60,982 bases of DNA from Paenibacillus alvei (GTDB taxonomy: Bacteria > Bacillota > Bacilli > Paenibacillales > NBRC-103111): positions 1 through 60,982 of the forward strand of contig CAMCVV010000001.1 in assembly GCA_945881905.1 (NCBI GenBank), given 5' to 3'. A program made the position numbers and the translations under genes. The notes beneath the pieces are model-generated. The model had not been told where the DNA came from, did not search any database, and was given only the letters and a program-made list of their open reading frames with translations. Each line of letters starts with the position of its first letter. The first letter of the stretch is position 1. Shown piece after piece: positions 17,733 through 28,098 of the stretch.

Positions 17733-18158
17733 TTATGTTTTCCGAGATTGTAGAGATAACAATGATAGAGATAATCCATATATTACATGTCCGATAATCC
17801 ACCATGTCAGTGCACTGAAATCATCAATCGCAGGCGTGCGATCGGATAATAACGTCAGCGGGATAAATAGTGGGATGGGAGCAATTCCCATTAGTAACCC
17901 CCACATTAACGCTTTGCGACGCCAACTCATCAGCACACAAAACATAATGCCGATTACTAAAGAAACGATGAGATGCAAAGAGAATTCGAACCATTCAGGT
18001 AATGGCTGAGGCAACTGCGGAATAAAATCAACATTTAATAATAACGTATATACGTCTGCGATTCCGGCATACTCGATCCATTTAAAAAACAAGCCTAATA
18101 TCACACCACTGATCAGTCCATATCTTAAACCTGGATAGATGATTGAGTTCGCACGCAC
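17733..18158 (-). CDS. conserved four-helix membrane protein of unknown function
   Basis: A 141-residue protein starting at GTG after GGAG (nine bases). Four hydrophobic segments are apparent (about residues 10-28, 58-78, 85-108 and 122-137), with a short extracytoplasmic loop rich in Pro and Glu (IPQLPQPLPEWFEF). I do not recognise the family, although size and layout recall YqhR-type Bacillales proteins. Convergent with purU, divergent from tkt. Confidence 0.6.
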   Translation of the reverse strand: MRANSIIYPGLRYGLISGVILGLFFKWIEYAGIADVYTLLLNVDFIPQLPQPLPEWFEFSLHLIVSLVIGIMFCVLMSWRRKALMWGLLMGIAPIPLFIPLTLLSDRTPAIDDFSALTWWIIGHVIYGLSLSLLSLQSRKT

Positions 18159-18306
18159 AAGTAATCACTCCTTCTCACAATCATAGCGTAAACAAATCGA
18201 ATATGCACTCTTTTGTTCCGATATTGTAGCCATACAGGGTCTCAAGTGGTACAATATTCCAAGATATGTGCACAAAGAAATAGGATGGATATTAGGAGGC
18301 ATAGAA

Positions 18307-20328
18307 ATGGCGTTAGAGAACAATACGTTACATCAACTAGCTGTAAATACAATTCGCACGCTAGGTATGGACGCAGTTGAAAAAGCAAAATCAGGACATC
18401 CCGGCATGGTGATGGGCGCAGCACCAATGGCTTATACACTATGGACGGAACACATGAAGCATAACCCTACGAATCCACAGTGGATGAATCGAGATCGTTT
18501 TGTGTTATCCGCGGGACATGGTTCGATGCTGCTCTATAGTTTATTGCATTTGTGCGGCTATGATTTACCTATGGAAGAAATCAAACAGTTCCGTCAATGG
18601 GAAAGCAAAACCCCGGGTCATCCCGAATTTCATCATACACCGGGTGTAGATGCAACGACAGGCCCTCTAGGACAAGGTGCCGGTATGGCTGTTGGTATGG
18701 CGATGGCAGAAGCTTTTTTAAGAGAAACGTACAATAAGGAAAATTTCCCGATTATCGATCATTATACATATGTGCTATGTGGCGATGGAGATATGATGGA
18801 AGGCGTAACATCCGAAGCCGTATCTTTAGCAGGACACCTCAAATTAGGGAAGCTCATCATGCTCTACGACTCAAATGATATTTCACTTGATGGTGAACTC
18901 CACATGTCATTTTCAGAAAATGTTCAACAACGTTTTGAAGCATACGGTTGGCAAGTACTTCGCGTGGAAGACCAGAACGATCTAGTAGCCATTAGCCAAG
19001 CACTTGCTGATGCGAAAGCAGATTCGACTCGACCGACACTGATTGAAGTGAAGACGACGATCGGTTATGGCAGTCCAAATAAAGGGGGAAAAGGTGGTCA
19101 TGTAGGACCACATGGATCTCCTCTAGGATCAGAAGAAGTGAAATTAACGAAGCAATTTTACGGGTGGCCAGAAGAAGAGCATTTCCTAGTGCCAGATGAA
19201 GTTCGTGCACGATTTGCACAAGTCACGCAAAAAGGAATTCTTGATGAACAATCTTGGCAAGACATGATCGTAGCCTACAATGACGCTTACCCTGCGTTAA
19301 GCAAACAGTTTCATCAAGCCGTCAATAATCAGCTTGCTGAAGGTTGGGATGCTGATCTTCCCGTCTACACTCCGCAAGATAAACCGATCGCGACACGCGC
19401 AGCTTCTGGTAATGCAATCAATGCAGTTGCTGCTCATATCCCACAGCTCATCGGCGGATCAGCTGACCTCGCGAGTTCAAATAATACGATGATCAAAGGT
19501 CAGTCTAACTTTCAAGCGAACGCATATGCGGGACGGAATCTGTGGTTTGGTGTTCGTGAGTTCGCTATGGGAACTGCGCTGAATGGCATGAGCTTACACG
19601 GAGGACTGAAAGTTTATGGAGCGACATTCTTCGTGTTCAGTGATTACTTGCGTGCATCCATACGTCTTGCGTGCTTAATGAAGCAACCTGTAATATATGT
19701 CTTCACCCATGATAGTATTGCTGTAGGTGAAGATGGGCCGACTCATGAACCGATCGAACAATTACCTGCACTTCGAGTGATTCCAGGAATCACCGTATTC
19801 CGACCTGCAGATGCCAATGAGACAACTGAAGCATGGCGATATGCGTTGACTCAACAAGAAGGGCCTGTTGCAATCGTTCTGACCAGACAGAATTTACCGA
19901 TCTTAAGTAATTCAGCAGAGCGAGCTAGGACGCACCTTAGTAAAGGAGCCTATGTGATATCAGATGCCCATGAAGGTAAACCCGTTGCACAAATTCTTGC
20001 TACAGGTTCCGAAGTGCAGCTTGCTGTCGCAGCACAAAAACTATTATCTGCAGAAGGTATTGAAGTTCGCGTTATAAGTATGCCTAGCTTAGAATTGTTT
20101 GAAAAACAATCACAAGCTTACCGAGACTCAGTGATCCTGCCTCATATAAAGAAACGTCTGGCCATCGAGATGGCTTACCCCCTCGGTTGGGAGCGATACA
20201 CAGGAGATCAAGGAGATATCCTCGGCATTCGGATGTTTGGAGCTTCTGCACCTGGTGAACTCGTCATGAAGGAATACGGCTTCACACCTGAAAATGTCGT
20301 ATCACGGATAAAAGCTTTGTTACAATAG
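18307..20328 (+). CDS. tkt: transketolase
   Basis: Thiamine-diphosphate enzyme of the non-oxidative pentose phosphate pathway; 673 residues, normal length. TTAGGAGG lies eight bases before ATG 18307. Visible motifs are [10 protein letters not shown], the TPP motif GDGDMMEG, the active-site segment around [15 protein letters not shown] and the C-terminal domain ([10 protein letters not shown]). The next gene, ppnP, starts 64 bases later on the same strand, so the sugar-phosphate and nucleoside functions may share a transcript. Confidence 0.97.
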   Translation: MALENNTLHQLAVNTIRTLGMDAVEKAKSGHPGMVMGAAPMAYTLWTEHMKHNPTNPQWMNRDRFVLSAGHGSMLLYSLLHLCGYDLPMEEIKQFRQWESKTPGHPEFHHTPGVDATTGPLGQGAGMAVGMAMAEAFLRETYNKENFPIIDHYTYVLCGDGDMMEGVTSEAVSLAGHLKLGKLIMLYDSNDISLDGELHMSFSENVQQRFEAYGWQVLRVEDQNDLVAISQALADAKADSTRPTLIEVKTTIGYGSPNKGGKGGHVGPHGSPLGSEEVKLTKQFYGWPEEEHFLVPDEVRARFAQVTQKGILDEQSWQDMIVAYNDAYPALSKQFHQAVNNQLAEGWDADLPVYTPQDKPIATRAASGNAINAVAAHIPQLIGGSADLASSNNTMIKGQSNFQANAYAGRNLWFGVREFAMGTALNGMSLHGGLKVYGATFFVFSDYLRASIRLACLMKQPVIYVFTHDSIAVGEDGPTHEPIEQLPALRVIPGITVFRPADANETTEAWRYALTQQEGPVAIVLTRQNLPILSNSAERARTHLSKGAYVISDAHEGKPVAQILATGSEVQLAVAAQKLLSAEGIEVRVISMPSLELFEKQSQAYRDSVILPHIKKRLAIEMAYPLGWERYTGDQGDILGIRMFGASAPGELVMKEYGFTPENVVSRIKALLQ

Positions 20329-20392
20329 AAAAGTAATCAAAACCATATCATCACAAGTCATGTTGTTTATTAATAGACGAGGTGGAACATAT

Positions 20393-20713
20393 ATGTCTCA
20401 ATTTGAACAGGTAACGGTCGTAAAAAAAGCAAATATCTATTATGAAGGTAACGTCACCAGTCGCACGGTAGTATTTGCGGACGGTACCAAGAAAACATTA
20501 GGCATCCTGATGCCGGGAGAATACGAATTCGGGACAGATGTCAAAGAAATTATGGAAATTCAATCAGGGGAGTTATTGGTTCAACTCCCTGGAGAAACTG
20601 CATGGATTTCTATACAAGGCAGTGGAAAGTTCGAAGTACCTGCACATGCGAAGTTCAAGCTTCAAGTCAAAATAGTTTCCGATTATGTATGTTCTTATAT
20701 CACGGAGTCATGA
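20393..20713 (+). CDS. ppnP: pyrimidine/purine nucleoside phosphorylase PpnP (DUF1255)
   Basis: A 106-residue single-domain cupin of the YaiE/PpnP family, which phosphorolyses several nucleosides to base and ribose-1-phosphate. Family signatures are [22 protein letters not shown]-x-PGEYEFGT and [20 protein letters not shown] precedes ATG 20393 at seven bases. Ribose-1-phosphate would feed the pentose phosphate pathway, which fits its place after tkt. Confidence 0.93.
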   Translation: MSQFEQVTVVKKANIYYEGNVTSRTVVFADGTKKTLGILMPGEYEFGTDVKEIMEIQSGELLVQLPGETAWISIQGSGKFEVPAHAKFKLQVKIVSDYVCSYITES

Positions 20714-20720
20714 GACCCAT

Positions 20721-21605
20721 TCAACTGAATGGCTGGTTCATCCAATCCTCATAACATTTCATAATCGAAAGTAAATCCTCGTCACCGAGTCCTTTGCTTA
20801 GAGCCATTTGATAAATATTGGCCGTTGCAGCAAGTACAGGAGCAGGAAGCTGTAATTCTCGTGTTAACTGTGAAGCAAGCTGAAGATCCTTGAGCATTAA
20901 CTTGGTCGAGAACAGGTTATCGAAATCTCGTTCAAGCATTTTCTGAGATCTTAATTCAGCTTGCTTGCTATTTGCTCCACCCAATTGAACAATTTGTAGA
21001 AACAAATCAAGATCAATTCCTGATTTTACCGCTAGTGCAGCACCTTCGATTAGAGCGGCTGCATTAATACCTACGATGGTGTTGTGTGCAATCTTCGCAT
21101 ATGAGCCAGATCCTGTAGGTCCGAAGTAAAATATTTTTTTGCCCATGGTCATAAAAAGATCTTGGTGTTGTTCATAAATTTCATGGTTACCTCCAACCAT
21201 GAATGCAAGCGTACCCGACTCCGCAGCGGGTTTACTTCCTGTCACGGGTGCATCTAGATAATGAACGCCACGTTCACGAAGTGTGGCATATAGTTCTTGG
21301 CTTGTTTGCGCAGAAACTGTGCTGCAATCTATGATGGTTTGTCCTGCTGATGTTGCTTGCAGGATACCGTCTTCACGAAAGAAAATATCTTTGAGCACTT
21401 CATCGTGAGTAACCATCGTGATCACCACATCTGCATGTTCGGTTGCTTCTCGAGGCGAAAGAGCAAGCTTTGCACCCAACTGAATGCATTCATCCGTTTT
21501 ACTTGTCGTTTTGTTGTATACACGTAAATCATAACCCTTGCGAATGAGATTCATGGCCATGGGTTTTCCCATTGTACCTAATCCGATAAAACCAATACGC
21601 TTCAT
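20721..21605 (-). CDS. NAD(P)-dependent beta-hydroxyacid dehydrogenase family protein
   Basis: A 294-residue enzyme of the 3-hydroxyisobutyrate/tartronate-semialdehyde reductase family. [16 protein letters not shown] is the dinucleotide loop, [15 protein letters not shown] the substrate-binding segment, and the catalytic Lys lies in [14 protein letters not shown] lies six bases before the ATG at 21605; a GTG nine bases earlier lies within that ribosome site. Convergent with ppnP. The substrate is not determinable; glyoxylate or succinic semialdehyde reductases of the same family look alike. A possible link to the glcDF glycolate genes 40 kb away is speculative. Confidence 0.88.
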   Translation of the reverse strand: MKRIGFIGLGTMGKPMAMNLIRKGYDLRVYNKTTSKTDECIQLGAKLALSPREATEHADVVITMVTHDEVLKDIFFREDGILQATSAGQTIIDCSTVSAQTSQELYATLRERGVHYLDAPVTGSKPAAESGTLAFMVGGNHEIYEQHQDLFMTMGKKIFYFGPTGSGSYAKIAHNTIVGINAAALIEGAALAVKSGIDLDLFLQIVQLGGANSKQAELRSQKMLERDFDNLFSTKLMLKDLQLASQLTRELQLPAPVLAATANIYQMALSKGLGDEDLLSIMKCYEDWMNQPFS

Positions 21606-21692
21606 AATGATCACCTCGCTTATAGTTTACCATGGTTTCTTCATCAAGCGAATCAAAACATAGATCTCTTATTATCTGAAGGAGGCAACTAC

Positions 21693-23048
21693 ATGCCCAA
21701 ACAGTTAACCTTTGATTATCACAATGCGTCACCATTCATTTCACAGCACGAAGTCGATTATCTCAAACCCTACATCGCAGTAGCACATCATGATATTCAC
21801 CAAAAGAAAGGTGCTGGAGCTGAATATCTAGGCTGGGTAGACCTACCTGTAGCCTATGATCAAGCTGAATTCGCTAGAGTCAAAGCAGCTGCACAACGAA
21901 TTCAAGCACAATCGGATATCTTGATTGTGATTGGGATTGGAGGCTCGTATCTGGGGGCGAAAGCAGCTCTGGAGATGCTGTCCCATTCTTTTTATAACGT
22001 ACTTCCCAAAGCAATACGCAAAACGCCTGAAATTTATTTTGCAGGTCAGAATATTAGTTCAACGTATCTTAACCATTTATTAGAACTCATCGGAGATCGC
22101 GACTTTTCCGTGAATGTGATCTCTAAATCAGGGACTACAACTGAACCTGCAGTGGCATTTCGTATATTTCGTGACCGTCTGGAAAAAAAATACGGAAAAG
22201 AAGGTGCTCAACAACGAATTTACGCTACAACTGATTCGTCCAAAGGTGCACTCAAACAGTTGGCAAGTGAAGAAGGCTATGAATCTTTTATCATTCCTGA
22301 TGATGTCGGAGGACGCTATTCAGTATTGACACCAGTCGGTTTATTACCGATTGCTGTAGCAGGTATCGATATAGATGCGATGATGCAAGGTGCAAGTGAA
22401 GCCAGAACCGATTTCATGAATCCGGATGTTCACGAGAATGCGAGTTATCAATACGCAGCTGTGCGTAACGCTTTATATCGCAAAGGCAAGACCATCGAGC
22501 TTCTCGTTAACTACGAACCTTCCTTACATTTCATTTCTGAATGGTGGAAGCAACTTTTTGGTGAAAGTGAAGGCAAAGATCATAAGGGCATATTCCCTGC
22601 AGCTGTTGATTTTTCTACAGATTTACATTCGATGGGGCAATTCGTTCAAGAAGGTAATCGTAATCTATTTGAAACGGTCATTCAAATCGAACACACTTCT
22701 GCCAACATTCGCATTGAAGCAGATGCGACTGATTTAGATGGTTTGAATTATCTCAGCGGGAAGACGCTAGATTTTGTAAACAAAAAAGCATTTGAAGGCA
22801 CTTTGCTTGCTCATACGGATGGTGGCGTACCGAATTTAGTCATCCATCTACGCGATATGTCTCCTTATTCATTTGGATATATGGTATATTTCTTTGAGAA
22901 AGCATGTGCGATAAGTGGTTATTTATTAGGCGTCAATCCTTTCGATCAACCAGGCGTAGAAGCTTACAAAAAGAATATGTTTGCTTTACTAGGTAAACCC
23001 GGATATGAACAAGACAAAGCATTGTTAGAAGCGCGATTACAGAAGTAA
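21693..23048 (+). CDS. pgi: glucose-6-phosphate isomerase
   Basis: Interconverts glucose-6-P and fructose-6-P. The 451-residue form is the shorter Bacillus type. Motifs: [49 protein letters not shown] and the catalytic Glu and Lys in the usual regions. GGAGG lies eight bases before the ATG. The YvyE-like gene starts 24 bases after its stop, indicating read-through. Confidence 0.97.
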   Translation: MPKQLTFDYHNASPFISQHEVDYLKPYIAVAHHDIHQKKGAGAEYLGWVDLPVAYDQAEFARVKAAAQRIQAQSDILIVIGIGGSYLGAKAALEMLSHSFYNVLPKAIRKTPEIYFAGQNISSTYLNHLLELIGDRDFSVNVISKSGTTTEPAVAFRIFRDRLEKKYGKEGAQQRIYATTDSSKGALKQLASEEGYESFIIPDDVGGRYSVLTPVGLLPIAVAGIDIDAMMQGASEARTDFMNPDVHENASYQYAAVRNALYRKGKTIELLVNYEPSLHFISEWWKQLFGESEGKDHKGIFPAAVDFSTDLHSMGQFVQEGNRNLFETVIQIEHTSANIRIEADATDLDGLNYLSGKTLDFVNKKAFEGTLLAHTDGGVPNLVIHLRDMSPYSFGYMVYFFEKACAISGYLLGVNPFDQPGVEAYKKNMFALLGKPGYEQDKALLEARLQK

Positions 23049-23072
23049 GCTTGTGATGAATTGAGGTTGCTC

Positions 23073-23714
23073 ATGCTTGCTTATTATTTGACTGTAAAGC
23101 AGTTGGGTGTGAAGGAAATTGTCGTAAAAAAATCCCGATTTATCGCATCAGTTAAACCAATTGCAAATGAACAAGAAGTGGTCTCTTGGCTCATATCGAT
23201 GAAGAAGGAAAATCCTTGGGCCCAACATCATTGCTATGCTTATGTGATCGGTGAGCGAGACGAGATTCAGAAGCAGTCCGATGACGGCGAACCGAGCGGT
23301 ACAGCAGGGAAACCTATTCTAGAAGTGATCAAACAGCAGGGGCTGAAGAACACAGCAGTGATCGTCACGCGGTATTTTGGAGGAATCAAGCTTGGAAGTG
23401 GAGGTCTAGTTGGAGCGTATACCGACGCAACAGTTGTTGGCATTGAAGCTGCAGTGAAGGTGTATCGCGTTCTTCATCGTAATGTTCAAGTCGAAGTCTC
23501 CTATGCATGGTTTAGGAAATTAGAGCATGCGTTTAATTCGAAGAATTTACGCCTCGGGGAGATTTCCTTCACAGATCAAGTCATAATCGAATGCTACCCA
23601 CTTGAACAAGATACAGAAACATTTGTTAGCTGGGTCAATAATCTGACACAAGGCCAATGTGAGACAAGAATCAAAGATCATATCTATCATACACACGACA
23701 ATTTTCCACACTAA
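23073..23714 (+). CDS. IMPACT/YigZ (YvyE-like) family protein
   Basis: A 213-residue protein of the UPF0029/IMPACT family. It has the invariant SDDGEPSGTAGKP loop and TRYFGGIKLGSGGLVGAY, and the C-terminal ferredoxin-like DUF1949 domain. The start is set at ATG 23073 because GAGG lies seven bases upstream; a TTG at 23061 overlaps that site. YigZ proteins are thought to act on ribosome- or GCN2-related processes or on nucleotide ligands; the bacterial role is unsettled. Confidence 0.92.
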   Translation: MLAYYLTVKQLGVKEIVVKKSRFIASVKPIANEQEVVSWLISMKKENPWAQHHCYAYVIGERDEIQKQSDDGEPSGTAGKPILEVIKQQGLKNTAVIVTRYFGGIKLGSGGLVGAYTDATVVGIEAAVKVYRVLHRNVQVEVSYAWFRKLEHAFNSKNLRLGEISFTDQVIIECYPLEQDTETFVSWVNNLTQGQCETRIKDHIYHTHDNFPH

Positions 23715-23729
23715 GGAGGTTACGGTTTG

Positions 23730-23954
23730 ATGGATCTTTCGATATATGCCAGCGCACATGTAGATTACATGTTTGAAGAAATCACGAAGAAGTTGCGAAT
23801 GGCGACAGGTGGTTCGTTTAAGGGGATGCAAATCAAAGAAGCTGACTATGATGATCTCAAAGACTTGTATGAACTAGTGATCAGCAAAGATAAATTCAGT
23901 ATTCTAGAAATTGATGCAATCACGACCGAATTGGGACGATTCCGTCAAGGGTAA
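23730..23954 (+). CDS. DUF1128/UPF0435 family protein (YfkK-like)
   Basis: A 74-residue helical protein with the DUF1128 pattern: YMFEEITKKLRMATGG, a central basic/acidic helix and FSILEIDAITTELG. AAGGAGG lies upstream; both TTG 23727 and ATG 23730 are feasible. Function unknown. It begins 15 bases after the IMPACT gene and may be co-transcribed from pgi. Confidence 0.85.
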   Translation: MDLSIYASAHVDYMFEEITKKLRMATGGSFKGMQIKEADYDDLKDLYELVISKDKFSILEIDAITTELGRFRQG

Positions 23955-23983
23955 TTACACAAATTTCACCAGAAGTTGTCGAT

Positions 23984-24091
23984 GTGATTGAACCATACAA
24001 TCGGGTACAGCAAGTTGTTCATATGCTATCTCGGTTAGATGAATTCAACTTCATGAAAGAGGTGGATATTGGTGGTGCCAACCCTATGTAA
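23984..24091 (+). CDS. possible small ORF overlapping the next gene (35 aa)
   Basis: GTG 23984 to TAA 24089 encodes an amphipathic peptide (VVHMLSRLDEFNFMKEVD). The frame is open upstream over the DUF1128 stop for about 70 bases. No start site is convincing. It might be a relic of a frameshifted tail or a leader ORF; I do not recognise it. Confidence 0.2.
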   Translation: MIEPYNRVQQVVHMLSRLDEFNFMKEVDIGGANPM

Positions 24092-24383
24092 AGAGCAAGT
24101 CAAAAGCTTGATTGGCAAGAAAGTCTTCGTTACGAAGAAAGACGGAACCACAGTAACGGGAAAGCTCCGACAAGTAAAAGGGGACACACTTACACTGACT
24201 CCGCTAAGAAGCAATAAAGTGCAAACCAAAGCCATCTTGCCACTCGTCTTATTCGATCTCCTAGCGATTGGTACTGCACCTTATGCGTACGGTCCATATG
24301 GCGCTTATGGCGCTTATCCCAAAGCAGGTTTACCTTACAGCACAGTACCGATATTGCCTTATCCTGGAATTGGATTTTGGTAA
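24069..24383 (+). CDS. small protein with Sm-like N-terminus and Tyr/Gly/Pro-rich tail
   Basis: A 104-residue protein starting at TTG after AAAGAGGTGG. Residues about 15-50 (LIGKKVFVTKKDGTTVTGKLRQVKGDTLTL) look like the short beta-barrel of an LSM/Hfq-like or DUF2642-type domain. The tail is low-complexity with repeated GPYG/GAYG and P-Y pairs, reminiscent of Bacillales spore-coat or surface proteins. No signal peptide or membrane helix is obvious. A strong terminator follows eight bases after the stop. Spore association is inference. Confidence 0.65.
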   Translation: MVVPTLCKEQVKSLIGKKVFVTKKDGTTVTGKLRQVKGDTLTLTPLRSNKVQTKAILPLVLFDLLAIGTAPYAYGPYGAYGAYPKAGLPYSTVPILPYPGIGFW

Positions 24384-24390
24384 ATCATGG

Positions 24391-24419
24391 ACTACCGAGG
24401 CATACTCGGTAGTGTTTTT
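24391..24419 (+). terminator. rho-independent terminator
   Basis: A perfect 9-bp stem (ACTACCGAG/CTCGGTAGT) with a 5-base loop is followed by GTTTTTC. It ends the pgi-to-small-protein transcript. Confidence 0.9.
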
Positions 24420-24466
24420 CTGTTTGCAAGTATACAACGCGTGTTGGATCATTTCGAGCTAGGATT

Positions 24467-24880
24467 TCATTTGAATGTATAGTATTTGTGTCCTAAATAA
24501 CTGGTTAAGGTATACAAACCACTTCCGGCTAAGATAGCACCATTACCCCAGATGTCATCAGGTATCCCAGGAAAAAACGTACTTGAAGATGTAAATACCC
24601 ACAAACATAATCGATATGAAATCAGATAACAGAAGCTGACCACGATGACGAATTTCCACCATGTATGCTTGACACGTGATCGCGAGCGAAATGTAAAAGA
24701 TCGATTGAGCACATAACTGACAATAGCCCCTACACCATTCCCCAAACATGTAGATAACCAATATCCGAGCTCAACAGCGTTAAATAAGATGAGCATAACA
24801 CTTAAACCAACGATTGTATTGAGAACGCCAACTACTAAAAACCGGCTAAAAGGGATATTCCATGCACGCAGGAAATTCAT
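24467..24880 (-). CDS. GtrA-family membrane protein
   Basis: A 137-residue protein with four transmembrane helices and the GtrA pattern (FLVVGVLNTIVGLSVMLILF, GNGVGAIVSYVLNRSFTF, GHKYYTFK). GtrA proteins are proposed to flip polyprenyl-phosphate-linked glucose across the membrane. Its start overlaps the stop of the glycosyltransferase gene upstream by four bases (ATGA), the classical GtrB-GtrA pair. Confidence 0.92.
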   Translation of the reverse strand: MNFLRAWNIPFSRFLVVGVLNTIVGLSVMLILFNAVELGYWLSTCLGNGVGAIVSYVLNRSFTFRSRSRVKHTWWKFVIVVSFCYLISYRLCLWVFTSSSTFFPGIPDDIWGNGAILAGSGLYTLTSYLGHKYYTFK

Positions 24881-25890
24881 TGGGATCCGTTGTGTTCATG
24901 GGTTTGATTCATAGGGGGTGATGTTTGCGAAGGGGAGACGGTAAATCCTGCTTTTTTTTCGATGGCATAAAGAGGTCGTTGCTTCACTTCTTTGTAGATC
25001 TTACCGATATACTCTCCAATCATACCAATCGCAAGTAATTGCATACCGCCAAAAAACCATACAGACAGAATAAGTGAGGTCCAACCCGATACAGTCGCAC
25101 CGAGCCATTTGATCATAACGGCATAAATTCCTGCGATTATACTAATGACAAATACGCCTAAGCCTGTGAATGTAACGATGCGTATAGGTGTTATGCTAAA
25201 TGAAGTAATGCCATTTAAAGCGAATCCAAGCATTTTGCGAAGAGGGTATTTAGACGTTCCTGCGAATCGTTCTTTACGATCGTAATACACTTCTGTAGAA
25301 GTAAAGCCAAGTAAAGGGACAATGCCTCGCAGAAATATATTCACTTCTTTATATTGATGCAAATGTTCAAGTGTTCGTTTGCTCATCAGACGGAAATCCG
25401 CGTGATTGTAATGGATATTCACACCCATCCTCGTCATCAGCTTGTAGAAGTTTTGAGCCGTCATACGTTTAAACCATGTGTCGGTATCTCGATTTTGGCG
25501 AATACCATAGACAATATCATAACCTTGATGATACTTCACCATGAATTCACGAATGGCTTCTACATCATCTTGCAAATCTGCATCAATTGAGATCACACAA
25601 TCAGAGAAAGACATCGATTCATGCAACCCAGCGAGCAGTGCTTGTTGATGTCCTACATTTCGAGAAAGTTTCATTCCAATAACACGCGGATTCATTTGAT
25701 GAGATTGTTCGATCATGGACCAAGTTGCGTCGCGACTACCATCATCAATGAATAAAATATTGCTATGTGGTGTAACTAGGTTTTCATAGACAAGAGAATC
25801 TATCATTTCACTGAGTCGCTTGACGGTTTCTGGGAATACGTCTTCTTCGTTGTAGCAAGGTACGACAATTGTTACATGTGGGATTTCCAT
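24877..25890 (-). CDS. GtrB/DPM-like polyprenyl-phosphate glycosyltransferase
   Basis: A 337-residue GT2 enzyme that would charge polyprenyl phosphate with a sugar on the cytosolic side. VTIVVPCYNEEDVF, FIDDGSRDATW, SIDADLQDD and the VYGIRQNRDTD block are diagnostic. Two C-terminal membrane helices (about 235-255 and 265-295) follow. GGAG lies seven bases before ATG 25890, which excludes longer readings. Together with GtrA it would make and flip the lipid-linked sugar; no third, transferase gene is adjacent. Confidence 0.92.
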   Translation of the reverse strand: MEIPHVTIVVPCYNEEDVFPETVKRLSEMIDSLVYENLVTPHSNILFIDDGSRDATWSMIEQSHQMNPRVIGMKLSRNVGHQQALLAGLHESMSFSDCVISIDADLQDDVEAIREFMVKYHQGYDIVYGIRQNRDTDTWFKRMTAQNFYKLMTRMGVNIHYNHADFRLMSKRTLEHLHQYKEVNIFLRGIVPLLGFTSTEVYYDRKERFAGTSKYPLRKMLGFALNGITSFSITPIRIVTFTGLGVFVISIIAGIYAVMIKWLGATVSGWTSLILSVWFFGGMQLLAIGMIGEYIGKIYKEVKQRPLYAIEKKAGFTVSPSQTSPPMNQTHEHNGSQ

Positions 25891-26092
25891 TAAATCGCTC
25901 CATTTTTTGAAATTAGTTTCATAGTATTTATTATAACGCAAGTTAAACACAATAATATAGAAAAATAACGCCCAAGAGGTAACATGCACATATACCCAGC
26001 AGATGAGCTCACAATTGCTTCAACTCTGCATGCATCAATTCGATAACATCGAACATACTAGTTATTAAAAAGATTTTGGAGATTACACCATA

Positions 26093-26242
26093 ATGATCTT
26101 ATACCAACTTCATGAATTGTTAATGACAAGAACAGCATTGCGGGATCAGTTAGCAGATGATAACGAATATCTGACAGAGATCAAGGATCAACTTGAACGA
26201 ATCGAGCAACTGTTGGATGTCTTTGCAGACAAATGGCAGTAA
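26093..26242 (+). CDS. 49-residue helical protein of unknown function
   Basis: ATG 26093 to TAA 26240. A GGAG lies 11 bases upstream, slightly far. The product is acidic and helical with heptad-like Leu/Ile spacing (LHELLMTRTALRDQLADDNEYL, then a LERIEQLLDV block), suggesting a coiled coil. It lacks the SQELD motif of Spo0E-like phosphatases. It lies in the 445-base stretch between the GtrB-like gene and the radical SAM gene. Confidence 0.45.
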   Translation: MILYQLHELLMTRTALRDQLADDNEYLTEIKDQLERIEQLLDVFADKWQ

Positions 26243-26337
26243 CGAGTGCTATTTCTTTTTCATAAGAAAGCTTCTTTGTTCTTGTATCCTTTAGTATAAT
26301 AAAAAGTATATCAGCAACAAAAAATGAGGTAATCTTG

Positions 26338-28098
26338 ATGAAAGTTATTGTAGCAACACTAAATGCGAAATATATTCATACATCATTAGCACTGCGTTAC
26401 TTAAAAGCGTACTGTCAACAAGACTTTGATATCGATATCAGAGAGTTCACGATCAAAGATCCCCCGATGCATATTTTGTCTGAGCTTTACCAACAGCAAC
26501 CAGATGTACTCGGGTTCTCTTGCTATATTTGGAATATTGAACAAACGATTCAAATTATCCAGATGATCAAAAAAGTTCATCCGTCCATGAAAATTGTTTT
26601 GGGCGGACCGGAAGTGTCCTATGATGTAGAATATTGGATGAATCGAATTCCTGAAGTGGATTTCATTGTTGTTGGGGAAGGGGAAGCGACTTTCCATCAA
26701 TTATTACAAGAAATAGCGTCTTCACAGAAGTATCACTTCGTCAGTGGTATAGCATATCGCAAAATAGATCGAATCACGATTAATCCGCCTAGAGCAAAAC
26801 TTAAACTTGATGAGATTCCATCTCCTTTTCGTTTTGATGAAGATCTCCCGCAATTGGCTAATCGGATCACATATGTAGAGACGAGCCGAGGCTGTCCTTT
26901 TTCTTGTCAATTTTGTTTGTCGAGTATCGAAGTAGGTGTTCGGTACTTTGATATCGAGAGAACGAAGCAAGAGTTAGCTTTTCTTATCGGGGCAGGTGCT
27001 ACATTAATTAAATTCGTTGATCGCACGTTTAATATCAAGCGAGATTATGCACTAGAAATCTTCGACTTTTTGATCAAGAACAATCAAGGCTGTGTATTTC
27101 AATTCGAGATCACTGCCGATATTATGAGGCCTGAAGTTTTGGACTATCTCGCCGAACATGCACCTCCTGGAGTTTTTCGATTTGAAATCGGTGTACAGTC
27201 TACGAATGAAGTTACGAACGATATTGTACAACGCAAACAAAATTTCCGGAAGTTATCACAAACAGTTAACAAAATTAGAGATAGCCAAAAAATTGCGCAA
27301 CATTTAGATTTGATTGCAGGACTTCCCAAAGAAAATTACGATTCCTTCCGAAACACCTTTAATGAAGTTTTTGATCTGAGACCAGAAGAATTACAGCTAG
27401 GATTTCTGAAAATGTTGCGTGGAACAGGGCTTCGCAGAGAAGCAGAGAAATATGGTTATGTGTATATGGATCAAGCACCCTATGAGATTTTTGCTCATCA
27501 AGACTTATCTTTTGCAGAAGTAATACGAATAAAAAGGGTAGAAGATATCTTAGAAAAATATTGGAATGCTCACCGTATGGATCATACGGTGAAATTTCTG
27601 ATTGATCACGTATTTCCTACGGCATTTGATTTTTTTCAACAATTCGGCGATTATTGGGAACAACAAGGTTGGCAAAAAATAGGACATCAATTAGAAGATT
27701 TGTTTACGAGACTCCGAAATTTTCTTGAATCAACATGTTCACAACAAATGAATATTGTTGAAGGACTTATGAAGCTAGATTATTTTGTGGGACATAAGTA
27801 CAAACCAAGGAAAATTTGGTGGGAATTTTCTATGAACAAAAAAGAGCAAGCGGCTGTTTTCACATCTGCTGCTGAGGAGCCTTGGAAAGTGTCATCGAGT
27901 TTCGAACAATTACATCTATCAGAAAAAGAACTGTACAAGCATGTGATGATTGAACATGTAGCATTTGATCTTAAACTTTATTTAACTTCAGGCGATATCG
28001 AGTTGCGCAAGAGCGTGATGCTTGCTTATTTTGATCCAGAGCTGAAGTCAGGCACACAGATCTATGCCGTACCCTTAACTCAGCAATTACTTGTCTAA
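26338..28098 (+). CDS. B12-binding radical SAM protein (DUF4080 domain)
   Basis: A 586-residue protein with an N-terminal cobalamin-binding-like domain (VDFIVVGEGEATFHQLL), a radical SAM core with CX3CX2C in SRGCPFSCQFCLS (residues about 193-200) and a C-terminal DUF4080 region. GAGGT lies nine bases before ATG 26338; a TTG immediately upstream is the alternative. TATAAT at 26295-26300 is a likely -10 box. The reaction is unknown; these proteins are often annotated as B12-dependent methylases. The stop overlaps that of the convergent manA by four bases. Confidence 0.88.
   Translation: MKVIVATLNAKYIHTSLALRYLKAYCQQDFDIDIREFTIKDPPMHILSELYQQQPDVLGFSCYIWNIEQTIQIIQMIKKVHPSMKIVLGGPEVSYDVEYWMNRIPEVDFIVVGEGEATFHQLLQEIASSQKYHFVSGIAYRKIDRITINPPRAKLKLDEIPSPFRFDEDLPQLANRITYVETSRGCPFSCQFCLSSIEVGVRYFDIERTKQELAFLIGAGATLIKFVDRTFNIKRDYALEIFDFLIKNNQGCVFQFEITADIMRPEVLDYLAEHAPPGVFRFEIGVQSTNEVTNDIVQRKQNFRKLSQTVNKIRDSQKIAQHLDLIAGLPKENYDSFRNTFNEVFDLRPEELQLGFLKMLRGTGLRREAEKYGYVYMDQAPYEIFAHQDLSFAEVIRIKRVEDILEKYWNAHRMDHTVKFLIDHVFPTAFDFFQQFGDYWEQQGWQKIGHQLEDLFTRLRNFLESTCSQQMNIVEGLMKLDYFVGHKYKPRKIWWEFSMNKKEQAAVFTSAAEEPWKVSSSFEQLHLSEKELYKHVMIEHVAFDLKLYLTSGDIELRKSVMLAYFDPELKSGTQIYAVPLTQQLLV

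Noticed and set aside
20724-20742. CCATTCA/TGAATGG palindrome between ppnP and the dehydrogenase gene
   Set aside because: A two-base loop and no T run make it unsuitable as a terminator; likely chance.
22426-22737. 103-codon alternative frame inside pgi
   Set aside because: The whole stretch is the conserved pgi frame.
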